Below the pieces are notes generated by a model. It had not been told where the DNA came from. It searched no databases and worked only from the letters and a program-made list of their open reading frames with translations. A stretch of DNA of 64,000 nucleotides. It comes from Isoetes taiwanensis (taxonomy: Eukaryota > Streptophyta > Lycopodiopsida > Isoetales > Isoetaceae). Both the position numbers and the translations under genes were made by a program. Location of the stretch: NCBI GenBank assembly GCA_021234155.1, contig JAJEKV010000010.1, positions 17,829,418 to 17,893,417 on the forward strand. Direction: 5' to 3'. Position 1 is the first letter of the stretch; each line of letters opens with the position of its first letter. Of the stretch, positions 1 to 11,399 are shown piece after piece.

Positions 1-1549
1 AGCAAAAGGTGAAAGAAAAAGGGGGTTATAGCCTTGGAAGTTGGGAAGACATTCGCCAAGCTTTTCTCAAAAGGTCCGGGCAGATTTCATGACTTGAGAA
101 ATGCAGTCGAGGTGGATAACAAACAAGGTTGTAAATGTTGTATAAAATCCTTACATCTTTGGAGGACAATTTCAAAAGGAAACAGGCTAACGAAATGAAC
201 CTTTGACTTGAAGATTCACCAGGCATAGGGTGTCATGGCATTTGCTGTCGGCATCTCGATTTTTGATTAGAATGGGTGAATTCTAGCAGGCGAGATGCAA
301 AGATATATTATTAACAAAGTTATTGAAATTCTTTCACTGTACAAAAAAGTGTAGATTTCCAAAACGTAGAATGTTGGCTGGCGTTAAGAATATGTGACAC
401 GTGGCACATATTCTAACCAGGAATTACACTAAACTTTATTTTTAACTGGAAGTTATTGTTTTCTCGAAGTTATTTTTAACTGGAACTTTATCCTGAAAGT
501 ATTCTAAAGGTAAGAGAATTGGCTAGTAAAACTTTTGAGAATGAAGAGTAAAATTTGCAGAATGACACAGTAAAAATAGTAGAAAGGTTAGTAAAAATTC
601 AAGAATGACACAGTAAAATCAGTTTAAAATATCAATTCAAGATTTACCATTCATTGAAAAAGTTCTCAACTCGATTACATTGAAAAAGTAAAAACATGGA
701 AAGTCGTGTAAGAGGCCTTTGCCCTCAGTAAAACTGCAAATACTTCAAATCTCCTTCACACTTGATCTAGCTACAATATTCTTCACAAACTCGGACAGAT
801 CAATGTTACTTCCTCCAGGTACAATAATACAGTTATGAAATGTTCCTCCTGAAAAGCTAGTATTGCCGACTTCCACTGAGAAGTTGAAGGCCTTCCTCAA
901 TTTTACATCTTTTCTTGCAATTTCTTCAAGAGAAACATTGTCGAAGAAAGGATCATCCATTTAGAAACATTGTAGAAGTTCAGAAACCAAGGTAGAACCC
1001 TCAAAAAACACAAGAATACAGCTTAATATTCAGAAAAGTCCTAACAGAGCCTAAAGCGACTCCCAGACCTTCTGCATGTTACCTCCAGACGCATTATCCG
1101 CCATGATCTGTCAGAAATCAACATAAGAATTAGATAATACTATGAAAATCGACCTAAAACTCATGAAAACTACCTAGAACACTAGAAATCAAGAATACTC
1201 CCGTCAAGAACACTGAGAATCAAAGCGCTACCGTCAAGAACACTCAGAATCAAGGCGCTGCTACCACAAATGAAGACGCTGCTCCAAAACTTCACAAAAT
1301 GATGAAAACTAAGGCGCTGCAAGGAAAAACGAAGGCGCTGCAAGGAAAAAGCCTTCCTGAATGGCATGCAGCAGCATGCAGAGCTTAAAAGCTCAAGAAA
1401 CATGCAAGCGCCACAGGGATCGGCATAGCCGGAAGCAAATAGAAAGGAAGGAAAAAATGATTCTGCAGAACTTCGTAAACTTTTTGGCTGACGTGGCAGA
1501 TGAATGTCGGCTGACGTGGCAGAACGCGGCCAACAATTCCTTTACATAA
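1..1549. other. Intergenic, no clear gene
   Basis: No recognisable gene. A 71-codon ATG ORF on the minus strand (745-960, beginning MDDPFFDNVSLEEIARKD) has no recognised domain and no visible splice context. Short direct repeats around an AAGGCGCTGC-type motif lie at 1180-1350, and the 14-mer GGCTGACGTGGCAG occurs twice near 1485-1525. These look like decayed repeat DNA. Confidence 0.4.
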
Positions 1550-1629
1550 GGGCAAAGCACAGCACCACGACTTTCCGTGTTGGAAAGGCCCACTTTCCAA
1601 CACCTGAAGTCGCGGTAAATGCTTTGCCC
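1550..1629. mobile_element. 80-bp Tourist-like (PIF/Harbinger-type) MITE
   Basis: The terminal inverted repeats GGGCAAAGCA and TGCTTTGCCC bound an 80-bp near-palindrome. The inner arms GTTGGAAAG and CTTTCCAAC form a second hairpin. The element is flanked on both sides by TAA (1547-1549 and 1630-1632), the 3-bp target duplication of PIF/Harbinger elements. Its GGGC start and TAA duplication match those of the full Harbinger element 1.3 kb downstream, but the TIR interiors differ, so it is a related rather than direct deletion derivative. It has no coding capacity. Confidence 0.8.
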
Positions 1630-1632
1630 TAA

Positions 1633-2931
1633 TCCGTAAAAGTCGGGCAAGTTGCATGCATTCAACCGTATGAGCCAATCCATGTTTGACACGTGGCGAA
1701 GATTCATTTTGTGGATGTGGCCTGCCGCTATTGTTGGTCTACATTTTGAAATCTTGATCTGCATTCTGAAATCTTGTTCCGATGCTACTCTGTATTATGC
1801 GAGAAATTAATCCTAGCCATCCACCTAGCACAGATCCACGGCTGAATGCAGCCTGCCCAGCTTTCAAATTGACTGGATGGCCTGGTAGACGACATTCTAG
1901 CACAGTCAAACAGGCCTCCGCCTCTGGCATTGGCTAGTTTTTTTTTTGCTGGAATGCCACCCACCGGTATCGTTAATGCCATGGGTCGTGCATGTTGGGC
2001 ATTATGCTGCTCATATCTCTAGCATAAAGTTTTGTTTCTTTGAATAGCCCGAAGGGCAATCCCATGTCTTGTTTGTTGGGTTGAATATTTGGGTGAATGA
2101 TTCGTTTTGTATCAGTTAATGTCCGTTTTTTGTTTCTCTCCTTTTTTTTTCGGTCTTTGGCCTTTGTGTTGTATCGTATATATTTTTTTCTTGTTGTTGT
2201 ACATGTTTTGCTTGTATAACCATTGCGTTGTTTATTTAGTGATTGGCAGTAGCAGGGACTGCGGTTGCCTCATGGGATGTAGTCGAGTGAGCTTCCGTAT
2301 GAGGATTTTGAACCATGCCAAGAGGGGCCTTCTAGTGTGAGCTCCGTGTTACTCACCTGCAAATACAAAACGTTTCTAGATAGTAGATGGCAAGCCTTGA
2401 TGTTTCTCTTTGTTGACCCATGACAAGTATATATGTCAAGTTTGACAAGCATATGTACCTCTTGTTTGCTATCTTCTGGCTTTATCGCTAAATCTTGTTT
2501 TATCGCTACCCTGACTATCGTTGGTTAGGGTAATAATCTGGCATATGTCGAGGATCTCTTGGGATCCCTGATTTCAAAATACCAAACATCTAAAAATACG
2601 AGGGTTTGCTATGAAAAATGAAAAATATGGCATGGTTGGCCTTAAATTTGCGTAAAAATAAATTCAAATACATAGGCATATGATTACAAGATCCCAAGTA
2701 AATACTTTTTGACAACATATACTTTATGGTTGGCAAAAATGGGTGAATTTATGCAATGGTCAAATAAATGCTCTATGGCATACAAATATATGCAAATTAT
2801 ACAGAATGGTTAATTAAGGCCATACTAAATGGACCCAAAAGCTAAATATATGATACACACACAATGGGCCAACAAACCCCAAGGAGTCGAAATTGGGCAC
2901 ATCTAAAGGCATCAAATGGATGTGCCGCAAG
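1633..2931. other. Non-coding spacer
   Basis: I see no gene here. The stretch is T-rich near 2100-2240 and AT-rich after 2550. Open frames are short and lack recognisable domains. Confidence 0.4.
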
Positions 2932-3281
2932 TAAGGGCGAAATCACACAAGGGCACCTGCCCAATTCTGGAATTCGACCACGTGTGATGGAATGGGCAAG
3001 TGCCCAGACACACGCCTGAGCTTCGTATCACATTAGGGCACCTAAATACCTGCCACGTAACAGCCACGTAGACAAAATAAACGTTGCAGTTCTGAGAGTC
3101 GATTGTGAGATGCCATCGAAGAGATTGCGCTTCAGCAGATCCTTGCAATCACAGAATAGGGCCTGAAGAATTCGTGGCCTGAAGAATTCTTGTGTATAAA
3201 AGGTGAGCACTCTCGCTTCTATTTATTTTCTGTGTGCTATTGTTTGTAGTTTTGAAACTTGATGGCCTTCCAGATACAACT

Positions 3282-4655
3282 ATGTATTATGGAATTGGAG
3301 AAGGATCATCCGCCTCCGTTAATGCCCTTGTTGAGCGACGAAGAAAGTTATTGAAAGTACTCCTACTGCTGACTCAACTACTCCGCGTTCTCATCGATGA
3401 CACAGTAAGCCAGTACCTCAAAGTGAGTAATTGGTTAAGATCAATTTCAGTTGCATTTTCTGAATTTGCAAGCACCCTCAAACGAAAGGAGACTGTCAGA
3501 ATGCTATGGCAATATGACAGAGGTCCAGGTTTAGATTTGATCTTGCTGAATACCTACTCCGCTCATGAATTTAAGAGGAGGCTGCGTGTGTCCAAGCAGA
3601 CTTTTTATTATTTGTGCCAGGAATTAGGGCCAGCAATGAAAAAAGAGGACACCAGATTCAGGCCAGGAACTCCAGTAGAAAAAAGAATTATGATTGCATT
3701 GACAAGACTAGCCACTGGAGACACTTTGATAGGTATAGCTGCTTCATATCGTGTTGGATATGCAACGGTGCAAATGGCAGTGATGGACTTTGTTCATTCT
3801 GTGAATGCCAGATTAAAGAACCTATACATTTGTTGGCCATCTTTTGAACGTATGAAGAAGTTGGCAGCTGAATTTGAGAGTGTACACGGGATACCTTTTG
3901 TTATTGGTGCGATTGACGGAAGTCACATACCCATCATTGCACCAAAGTCCTACCCCCAGGAATATTACAACCGTAAAGGCTTTCATTCCATTCTATTGCA
4001 GTTAATAGTATCGAAACATTGCTTGATTTGGGATTTTGATTTAGGCTGGCCAGGAAGTATACATGATTGGACGATGTTTCAAAGGTCAGCAGGAGGAAAG
4101 AAAATAATACATGAGGATATCAAGCCTTATTGTCTTGTGGGGGATGCAGCTTATCCACCACGCAGCTACATGCTTAGCCCATTTAAAGGCCACAAGGATG
4201 GATTGTCAAGAGAAGAATACTATTGGAACTACGTGCAATCTAGCACGAGAATGCCTGTTGAATAGGCATTTGGTCGTTTGAAGGCAAGATTCCGGATTTT
4301 ACTAAAAAGAAATGACATGGATCTTGAAAACACTGCAGCTGCAGTGTCTGCTTGTTTAGTGTTGCATAACCTTTGTATCATTCACGCAGATGGATTTGAT
4401 GAAAGTTGGTCACAGGAGGCAACAAGAGAACTTGAACTCTCAATTGATCATGAGAAACACTTGCAGATTAGAAAGAAAGCCCGTAACAATGATGGAAGCA
4501 TAAGCAATTTGAGTGCTTCATCTGAAATTCTAAACTATTGCCAGTATGGTTTGTACAAGCTTCATGGAACCTGTCTGACAGTGGAAGAGGCCATGTCCAG
4601 GACTTTGGATGGACAAAATGAGCAGCTTCAAATTGCTGGAAGATTTTGGACATAA
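3282..4655 (+). pseudogene. PIF/Harbinger DDE transposase, one in-frame stop
   Basis: This is a DDE superfamily nuclease (HARBI1-like) that cuts and rejoins the transposon. I start it at the first ATG (MYYGIGEG); further upstream the frame has no ATG. The catalytic residues are visible: Asp at codon 212 in GAIDGSHIPI, Asp at codon 288 in VGDAAYP, and Glu at codon 327 in MPVE just before AFGRLKARFRIL. An HTH-like region (SAHEFKRRLRVSKQTFYYL) lies upstream. The only obvious lesion is TAG at 4263-4265, immediately after the catalytic Glu, where the family normally has Gln, Arg or Lys before AFG. The frame then continues for about 130 codons. The length of about 457 codons is normal for the family. 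The partner DNA-binding gene is convergent at 5009-6113. Confidence 0.92.
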
Positions 4656-5008
4656 TTATTAACTTCAAGAGTAGACTGCCAAATCCCTATTCTGAACATA
4701 AATCATAACTTTTCAAAACCATGGCACATTTGAAACTGAGTAAAGGCTTGAATATTAACTTCAAGAATAGTACATCATGTTAAACTACGGGTCCAACAGG
4801 CCCAGAAAGTACATGAAAACAAATCTGACCATCCGGTCATCATCATGGAATGGAGAAAACATAACGTTTAGACACCAACGTATCAGGTGTCTATGAGCAG
4901 CAGCCGTTCTTTTGAGGAAGTGGCTGACCAGGGATTCCAATTCTTTATTGGCTTTAAGCAATGAAAACTGCAGATTACAATGAAATGAATTAATCAAGTT
5001 CCATGACA

Positions 5009-6113
5009 TCAAATTTTGTCAATGAGACGGTCAATGGAGGCACCAATGCCCTTCAGAACCAATAACTTTTCTGCTTCTGCTTGCTTCAAAGTCTCATTCA
5101 ATTGTTTTCCCTGCTCCAACAAGTCTTTCATTACCTGAAGCGAAGCTTGTTTTTTGCTCCTTTTAGAAGAAGAAGAATTTGGAGTTTCCTTTTTCACTTG
5201 CAAGTTTTCTCGTGCAACATCTTGAACTGTTTCTTGTGCAGTATCTCCTATCTCTGATTCATTATCTTCCTCAATTGCACCAGCATGAACGTGTTTCCGG
5301 ACATTGGCTCTCTCACCAAAATAGCTATCCATTAAACTGTAATATGGACAGCTTATCATTTCCGGAAACACTATTCCAGGTGACATCAGCCTGGTATTGT
5401 CTGAACACGTACTGAGATTTTTTTCTGCAAGCTTTGGCATCTTTTTTAAAATCAGGACACGTAACCACAACCTTTGCATGCACCTGTCCCCACAAACTTG
5501 TTCCCGTGCTCGTTCCCTGCTTTGGTCTCTCAAGGAATTGTCTATTCATTTCACAACGGGCATGTAATAGAGCAACAACATGCTTCTCTTGCCATGGTTT
5601 ACCTGCATCGTCATCGTCTTCACTCGATTCTATTTCCACAGTAGAGGTTTTAGGGACAACGGGCCTCTTGTTTTTCTTCTTCGCAGCATCTTTCTTTAGC
5701 TCACTATTTCTAGTCTTTCTACCTTTAGCTGCTGCAGGAGTGAAATCTGTAGAAGGTGGTGGTGCGGATGAATGTGTAATATTAGGATGCTGAGAAAAAT
5801 CTGAGTGGGCTGCAGATCCAGGAGGTAAGAGGGAAAAGTAGCCTGCAGTAGCAGCAGTAGAGTGCATTACAGGAGCAGGATGCATGGAAACACCTGTTCT
5901 AGTAGCTATGGCCTCAGCATTATTGATAGTGTTTTGGTGAGGATTGAATCAAGGGATAGGAGTCCGTCTGGCAATGAATTGATGCATGGAATTTGCAAAT
6001 GATGGCTGGCTAGGCTGGGAAGTGGCACTGAATGCAGGGTACTTGGTGGCTTGTATTTGCGAGAATTGATCATCCTGAGTGCTAGGAACAATCTCATACT
6101 GACTAAAATCCAT
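5009..6113 (-). pseudogene. Harbinger ORF2, trihelix/Myb-like DNA-binding partner
   Basis: This is the second gene of the Harbinger element; its family supplies DNA binding and nuclear import for the nuclease. A start at 6113 (MDFSQYEIVPSTQDD) gives a Gln/Ser/Pro-rich N-terminus. Then come a Lys-rich block (KKDAAKKKNKRP), an acidic stretch (ESSEDDDDAG), and a trihelix-like segment starting GKPWQEKHVVALLHARCEMN and running through CRKKSQYVFRQYQADVTWNS. The end is a coiled-coil-like tail (LLEQGKQLNETLKQAEAEKL). Two lesions are visible: an in-frame TGA at 5949-5951, and a frame change near 5345-5360, where the phase switches to the frame reading CPYYSLMDSYFGERANV. The composition and position next to the transposase make the assignment firm; the exact original start is not. 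Confidence 0.82.
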
Positions 6114-6527
6114 CTGGACAATGAACCCAAGCGAATGCAACACAATAACTTGATGATTCATGAACGCAAAAATGAAAATTGACAATCATACCTGTGAAAT
6201 AAATATGGATGCTGAAATCACAGAGACGCTGATGATGAAGAGAAGCGCGAATTGGAGCGGTGAAAGATTGTTGCTGAAACAGCTCCCGCCAAGGCCATCA
6301 CCCAAGGATTGTTCCACATCAGCACTCTCTTGATGATATGGCATGGTGCCCAAGCTTTGGGCACCCGCTTTGGTGCGACCGAAAATCGACCGTGTGCCCA
6401 AGTCGAAGCTCAGTTTTGGGCATGTTAGTGTGATAGATGCATGTGCCCAACATGTCCACGTGTACAATTTTGATAAGAGAGGGAAGTTTTTATTGATGGC
6501 CGGGCACCTGGTGTGATTTCGGCCTAA

Positions 6528-7514
6528 AGTGCATGGACCCTTAGAATGAGGGTCCACGTGGCGTCACCAGATTGGGCCGGTTGAGCAAAAGGAAAAAAAT
6601 CCATTCTGCCCATTGCGATACAACGATGACATGTTAGAACAAAGACCCTCCAATTTGAGGGTCAATTCCGGATGGAATTGGGAAGATCTTGTCTGATTCA
6701 TGTATTCATGGCAAAATGAGGATGCCTGGCATGATCCTTGCAACAAGACCTTGAGGACCCAAATTCCTGAAGACCCACAAAAACCTGGCGGCCGATTCTA
6801 AAAAATATGCTAATGCACTGCGGGTTACCCATGAGATATACTTAACCAGAGCTATTTCTGCTATAATGCATCTGCAACCTAACAATTGACCTGCAAATAA
6901 TCCATATAAATCCAAAACTTCGAATAAAGCCTTGAATCCGACTTGCTCATCTTCAAATTCATACGTAATAACCTAATAAATACTAGATCTTGAATCGACT
7001 TGGATCTGCTTGAATAAGCTTTGATCTGCTTCGACTTGCTTGAACACCATGTTTGAAGCAATGGGTCTTATTTGCAAAAGCATTCAGAAAGAAGGACGAA
7101 AAGGGCTTTTCAAGAGATTGGCTTGAATCTACTTAGGACTCAATTTGACGACTCCAGTGACGAAGTTTCTGCACTGATGATCGATTTTCCTCATTTAAGT
7201 ATTATGGATGCCGAAATGAGCATGCATCTCAATCTAGACGAACTAGATGAAAATATCCCTACCTTTTATTCGACAGACTCCAGCGGATTCGGGAAAAGGT
7301 AAAGCCCTAAATTTGTTGATTTCCTTTCCTTTTGTTTGCATTTCCTCGAGCCGACGCCGCATTTGTGGTAGGTCGGGAGTATAGCCTAGAACTGCTTGCA
7401 TTTCCTTTCCTTTTGTTTTTAAAGGATATATGCCGATTGCTAGTTATTTGTTGCTTTTTTTTTTTTTTTTTTTTTAGTTATCACAGGATATGAGGATCAC
7501 AAACTCTATTGCAG
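6528..7514. other. Spacer with small palindromes and poly(T)
   Basis: Two short hairpins (GGACCC..GGGTCC near 6534-6554 and GACCCTC..GAGGGTC near 6644-6664) and a long poly(T) run (about 7457-7476) are present. An open stretch at 7072-7298 ends at a plausible donor (AAAAG before GTAAAG), but its frame does not continue into the open exon-like segment that starts at 7515. I assign no gene here. Confidence 0.35.
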
Positions 7515-7916
7515 GTTCCTGTTTACAGAGGGTTACCCAATGAAGGAAGGGATCCCACAACTTTGAGTTGGGATGAATGCACCAAAGCTGATTTTCTTAG
7601 TGTATGGAGCTGTGACATAAAGGATAACAAGATAAAACTCCACAGAATTCGTCCTGATTTTGCAAGGGACCTGCAAGACAAGGTCAGGAGAATTTATCAG
7701 TATGGAGTAAAAGATAATGAGGTGAGAACAAATTTTGCAAGAGCATTTGCATGGCAGTATATGGGTGAAAATAGCTTTACCCTATTCCGTCGCGGTGACT
7801 ACTCTCCCGCGGAATCACTAATCCTTCGGGATCGGGATTCGTTCCAAAGGCCCCATTATCCATACCTGACAACGACAGGTGTACCTTCTGATGGATTCGG
7901 CCTTTCTTCCACGTGA
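7515..7916 (+). CDS. Hypothetical exon-like ORF
   Basis: An open segment of about 134 codons follows a good 3' splice site (CTATTGCAG before GTTCC). It contains the motifs TTLSWDECTKADFLSVWS and FARAFAWQYMGENSFTL. I do not recognise the family. The last 40 codons (from about 7785) have a more repeat-like composition and may be a separate insertion. It sits just upstream of the phosphodiesterase-like exons on the same strand, so it could be an upstream exon of that relic, but no phase relationship can be shown. Confidence 0.3.
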   Translation, partial: VPVYRGLPNEGRDPTTLSWDECTKADFLSVWSCDIKDNKIKLHRIRPDFARDLQDKVRRIYQYGVKDNEVRTNFARAFAWQYMGENSFTLFRRGDYSPAESLILRDRDSFQRPHYPYLTTTGVPSDGFGLSST

Positions 7917-8152
7917 CGGAATCACTATCGCCTTCATTTTGTTGTTTCATAATGGATCTTCTTTGTTTAATATCGAACCTTCTGAATGCTACAAACATAG
8001 GAATTCATTCTCATAGCCCAGAAGTTCTTAGATTTCACAACTTGTGAGATTAATTCATACAACTAAAGAACAAAAGAGAAGAGAAAGTACTGATAACTTC
8101 ATCGTGATTAAGCATGCATTTGCCCTCATGCATTAGAATACAAAATATTCAG

Positions 8153-8905
8153 TTGGTGAAAGACAAAATATCAAGTAGCATAGTATTTCTAGAGAAGTTA
8201 TTCCAGAGCATAGATTCTTGTTCATTTGATATTTTTAAGCTCAAAATTGAGGATTTACCTAAGGTATGTATCTATGTATGTAATTTGTTCTTCTGTGATA
8301 TGCATCAAACTTTTGATGTGGTGGAATGTTTCTTTTTGCAGTTGGTAGAGCGTATTTTCAAGAATCTCAATATGTTTAAGATTTTTCCGATAGACATAAG
8401 AAAATTTAGAACTTTTGTAAATTTTGTAAGTAATGTATCCTTATTCACTGAAGCTTATGATACAAGTTAGACGAAAAAGTGCTGGATGTTCGATCTCCTT
8501 ATAGATCATGGCACAATATCATGGGCATGTTCACTACCATAATTTTCGTCATGCATGCGATGTGGTACATGCAGTGTAAGCCTTCACCCCTCTATGGAAG
8601 TTATTTTAACTACTTTCTTGATCATTTCCAGCTATATTATCATAGGCACTCTCTCCAAGGCTTAATATTTTTGCTTTTTAGCATACGGCTTTTAGAGTTC
8701 ATTTTGAAGTCTATGTGAGCATGGTCAAACAACATATGGAAGTTGTATTGCAGTGCAAAGTTAAAAGAGGTCAATTTAACTGAAAATGGAAAGTTAGCCA
8801 TAGTAGCATTAGATTAGAAAACATAAATTTCTCAAGGAGCTAACAGGTTCAGGAGGGAAAGCAGTGAAGATGACATGATTATCTACTTATATTCAATATC
8901 TTCAT
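8153..8905 (+). pseudogene. Class I cyclic-nucleotide phosphodiesterase relic
   Basis: Four exons splice in phase. They are 8153-8263 (phase 0, ending SFDIFKLKIEDLPK), 8342-8425 (LVERIFKNLNMFKIFPID..TFVNF), 8505-8575 (IMAQYHGHV then YHNFRHACDVVHA) and from 8754 (KLKEVNLTENGKLAIVALD). Introns are 78, 79 and 178 bases, each GT..AG. The YHNFRHACDVV block is the signature of class I 3',5'-cyclic nucleotide phosphodiesterases: the YHN histidine is catalytic and the next His binds metal. After ALD an in-frame TAG (8815-8817) and a TAA replace the expected second metal motif (HD..H), although the downstream frame still resembles the family. Class I PDE domains are unusual in land plants. The known case, from family knowledge, is the CAPE protein, a PDE joined to an adenylyl cyclase, of plants with motile sperm. 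I found no cyclase domain nearby, so this is a broken fragment. Confidence 0.75.
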
Positions 8906-9898
8906 ATCCACATAGCAATTAGAGTACAGAAAAATGTAACCTGGGTGTTTATTGCTGAAGTTCAAATTTAGTACTAGATCTGAAGGGAACTCTAGCAGGC
9001 AGAATAGAGAAGCCCAATTAAATCATGGTGTTTTTGATCCATCAAAAGGAAAAGTAAAGAAGGATGACAATCATAACCATCAATCAAGAAAGGCAGATAT
9101 TAGATGACGTGTTGGCATTTGGAATTAATGGCCATTTTAGATCTTAATGCAAAGAACATAAGAAATTTCAAGCTGAGTCTCTTTCATAATGGAAATCTTC
9201 AGAACTTTCACGAGTGGGGGAAATGGACAGGATATGTCAGTCAGCAGCAACAGTTCGGCTTCGTATCTTCAACCAGAAATACCTCCTCTGATTTACCCCA
9301 AAAGCTCATGTCGCTGGAAAACCTCTGCAGATCAGATGCCGTTGCAAACCATGAACCAAATTAAAAAGAGATATAAGATTGAAACATTTTCATAGCATTG
9401 TGGTCCCCAAATTTTGTATGGAATCTTTCAGATGTGGCTGTGGTCACCCCTTTCTTACACCTCTCCAAATTGGATGTCCACTGCGTATTGGGCTAAGTCA
9501 TGCAATGCCTCCTGGGCAATTACCACTTTACAATTCGGAGGCTTACTGATCAGGACAAAGTATAGAGCATTGGTAACAGCTTAATCTTTCACAAGTTATC
9601 CCGAGCCCAGTAAAGTCAAACTGAAATGATCTGTCAACTGCTTTGAAGGATATTAAACCCTATTAGGCTGCCGTTCTGGCATTCTTGAACATTCATCTGC
9701 ATATAAAAAGCAATAAGTAGAGGATCTTCATTTCCTCCATGCACTAAACAGTGACTGTTCAAGTTCCTGAAATGAATGATGCTCAGGAAAATGGATTAAA
9801 GGATAAGCACTAAATAAGGCCTGCACACCACACATGCCCACTAAATAGGAGGGAGCAGTGGATTGTACATCCATTCCCATGTTACATCGCAGTCTAAA
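8906..9898. other. Degraded sequence downstream of PDE relic
   Basis: Short open stretches (for example 8962-9107 and 9104-9364) may be decayed exons, but no domain is recognisable. The segment separates the plus-strand PDE relic from the minus-strand SPIKE1 relic. Confidence 0.3.
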
Positions 9899-9979
9899 TT
9901 ATACAAGATGATCAATCTCAAAGTGGTCAATGTTATTCCTTTGTTTCCTGCATAACTGAGTAAGATATTTATTATGCAC

Positions 9980-10914
9980 CTCAAAGAGAACTAGGCATTC
10001 CTCCATAAGCTTGAAAAACAATCTTGTACGAGCAACGCTTTGTTGCCATGCCTTGATCAACGATACATTATCAAGATGACGAACAATTTGCAAGACACAA
10101 ACAAGCACCTCCCTTTTCTCTGTTGGACTCAGATTGTAGAACACAGGAATCTCATCCAATATCTACAGCAGAGATTTGCAAGTGTTAGTACTGAGATTCT
10201 GCAGAAACATAAACACTCTACTGTATAACTCAGATCTATGTCCATGTATGTTTTGATAATGTTGCATATACATGATGAAGTACAATGGGATATATACAAA
10301 GCCCTTAGATATGCATGCAATATGACCAGGCAAGTCCATACTTATATGCTGTGGAGACTCAGATGATTGACAGAATATTCTTTGATGGCAGAAGAAACAC
10401 ACCAAACCAATAAGTTGAAAATATAGCTGTGAAATGTAAAGTTTGTCTTCAATCTTTTGGTAACGTATATCAAACTCGTGCTTCACTAATATACGAGCTG
10501 CCTGCAAATAATAAATAATCATTATTGTTCTATACCAGACAAAGAGTCCAAAAAGATTTACACAAAGCAAATAAAGACCAAGTTAAATTATTTCTCGTCG
10601 CATCAACAAAATGGCGAGCCTTCGGGGAAAAACTATTCTTCTTGTACTTTTATGCATTCCTTATGATCTCTTCGAGGTAATCTCCCGCATGCACTCTCGT
10701 ATGTCCCAATTTTCGGGTAAGAGATAACAAATCCAACGACCTTCCCAAGTTTCCTTTATAAACATGAATACACACACAATAAAATTTGTAGCATTTTATT
10801 CTTTGGATTTCCTTGAGAAAAAGAAGAAACGATCTTACCCGAGCGCTTTGAGCCAAGTCATCATGGTCCCATGTAAGAAAAACTTCCTGCATTAGCACTG
10901 AAGCAAGATAGTTT
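9980..10914 (-). pseudogene. SPK1: SPIKE1-type DOCK guanine-nucleotide exchange factor fragment
   Basis: Three consecutive exons of a plant DOCK-family RhoGEF (SPIKE1, an activator of ROP GTPases) read on the minus strand with proper GT..AG borders. They are 10839-10914 (NYLASVLMQEVFLTWDHDD), 10403-10501 (AARILVKHEFDIRYQKIEDK) and 9980-10162 (ILDEIPVFYNLSPTEKREVL, then SLIKAWQQSVARTRLFFKL). Phases agree across both junctions. The full protein is around 1,800 residues, and only about 119 residues from the segment before the DHR2 domain are here. No start, stop or other exons were found within the surrounding kilobases. I regard it as a duplicated or transposon-captured fragment. Open frames continuing to 9899 and to 11075 are intron sequence. 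Confidence 0.8.
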
Positions 10915-11075
10915 CTGCAATGCAGCATGGGAATAATTAACAACCCGTAGACCAGCCCATAGTTTCTACATGTCCAGATGTATTGCGCCACTGTGAACTG
11001 CCGGATCCTATAGAATGGAGAATGGATGCCGGTTTGCCGGTTTGAACACAGGCGACTAGGTTGGACCACCAACAT

Positions 11076-11399
11076 AGGCTACCGCCAGTTTACAGGCATC
11101 AGCCAGTTTGGAGCAGTTGCCAGCATATTCTAGGCATATTCTAGCATATGCTTAGAATATGCTGAAAACCCACATCAACAAGGGTTTGCCCCCTTGCGGC
11201 AACCCAAAAAAACATACATTGCAAAAAGAACAAGGTGCCTTCAATTTATAAAGATACGGTTAAATTTTTTGGTCCTACTAGTATTTTACCTTTTGCTTAT
11301 TTTAACCAGGGTCATATTGGCATTAAACAAATGTCCAAACATACATAAACAAGAAATTTAATGTGTCCTACGGTGCATGTTCCTACGTGCAAGTTCTTG
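11076..11399. other. Spacer, no gene
   Basis: Short AT-rich non-coding sequence between the SPIKE1 fragment and the degenerate array. Nothing recognisable. Confidence 0.4.

Larger units (their letters stand above)
2935..6524 (+). mobile_element. Complete PIF/Harbinger transposon (3.6 kb)
   Basis: The left terminus begins GGGCGAAATCACAC and the right terminus, read inward, begins GGCCGAAATCACAC. Both are flanked by TAA (2932-2934 and 6525-6527), the expected target duplication. The element carries the two convergent genes typical of autonomous PIF/Harbinger elements: a DDE nuclease (+) and an acidic trihelix/Myb-like DNA-binding partner (-). Inside each end (about 2950-3050 and 6340-6525) the motif GGGCAC/GTGCCC recurs many times, plausibly as subterminal transposase sites. 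Both genes carry disabling lesions, so the copy is no longer autonomous, although its ends look mobilisable. Confidence 0.93.

Noticed and set aside
1385-1764. Minus-strand ORFs of 97-123 codons
   Set aside because: They overlap the palindromic MITE and flanking repeats and have no domain or splice support.
7072-7916. Two-exon gene joining 7072-7298 to 7515-7916
   Set aside because: Good splice signals, but the phases do not match: joining them puts the second exon in a stop-containing frame.
8906-9898. Adenylyl cyclase domain downstream of the PDE relic, making a full CAPE gene
   Set aside because: No cyclase motif could be read in any frame in this interval.
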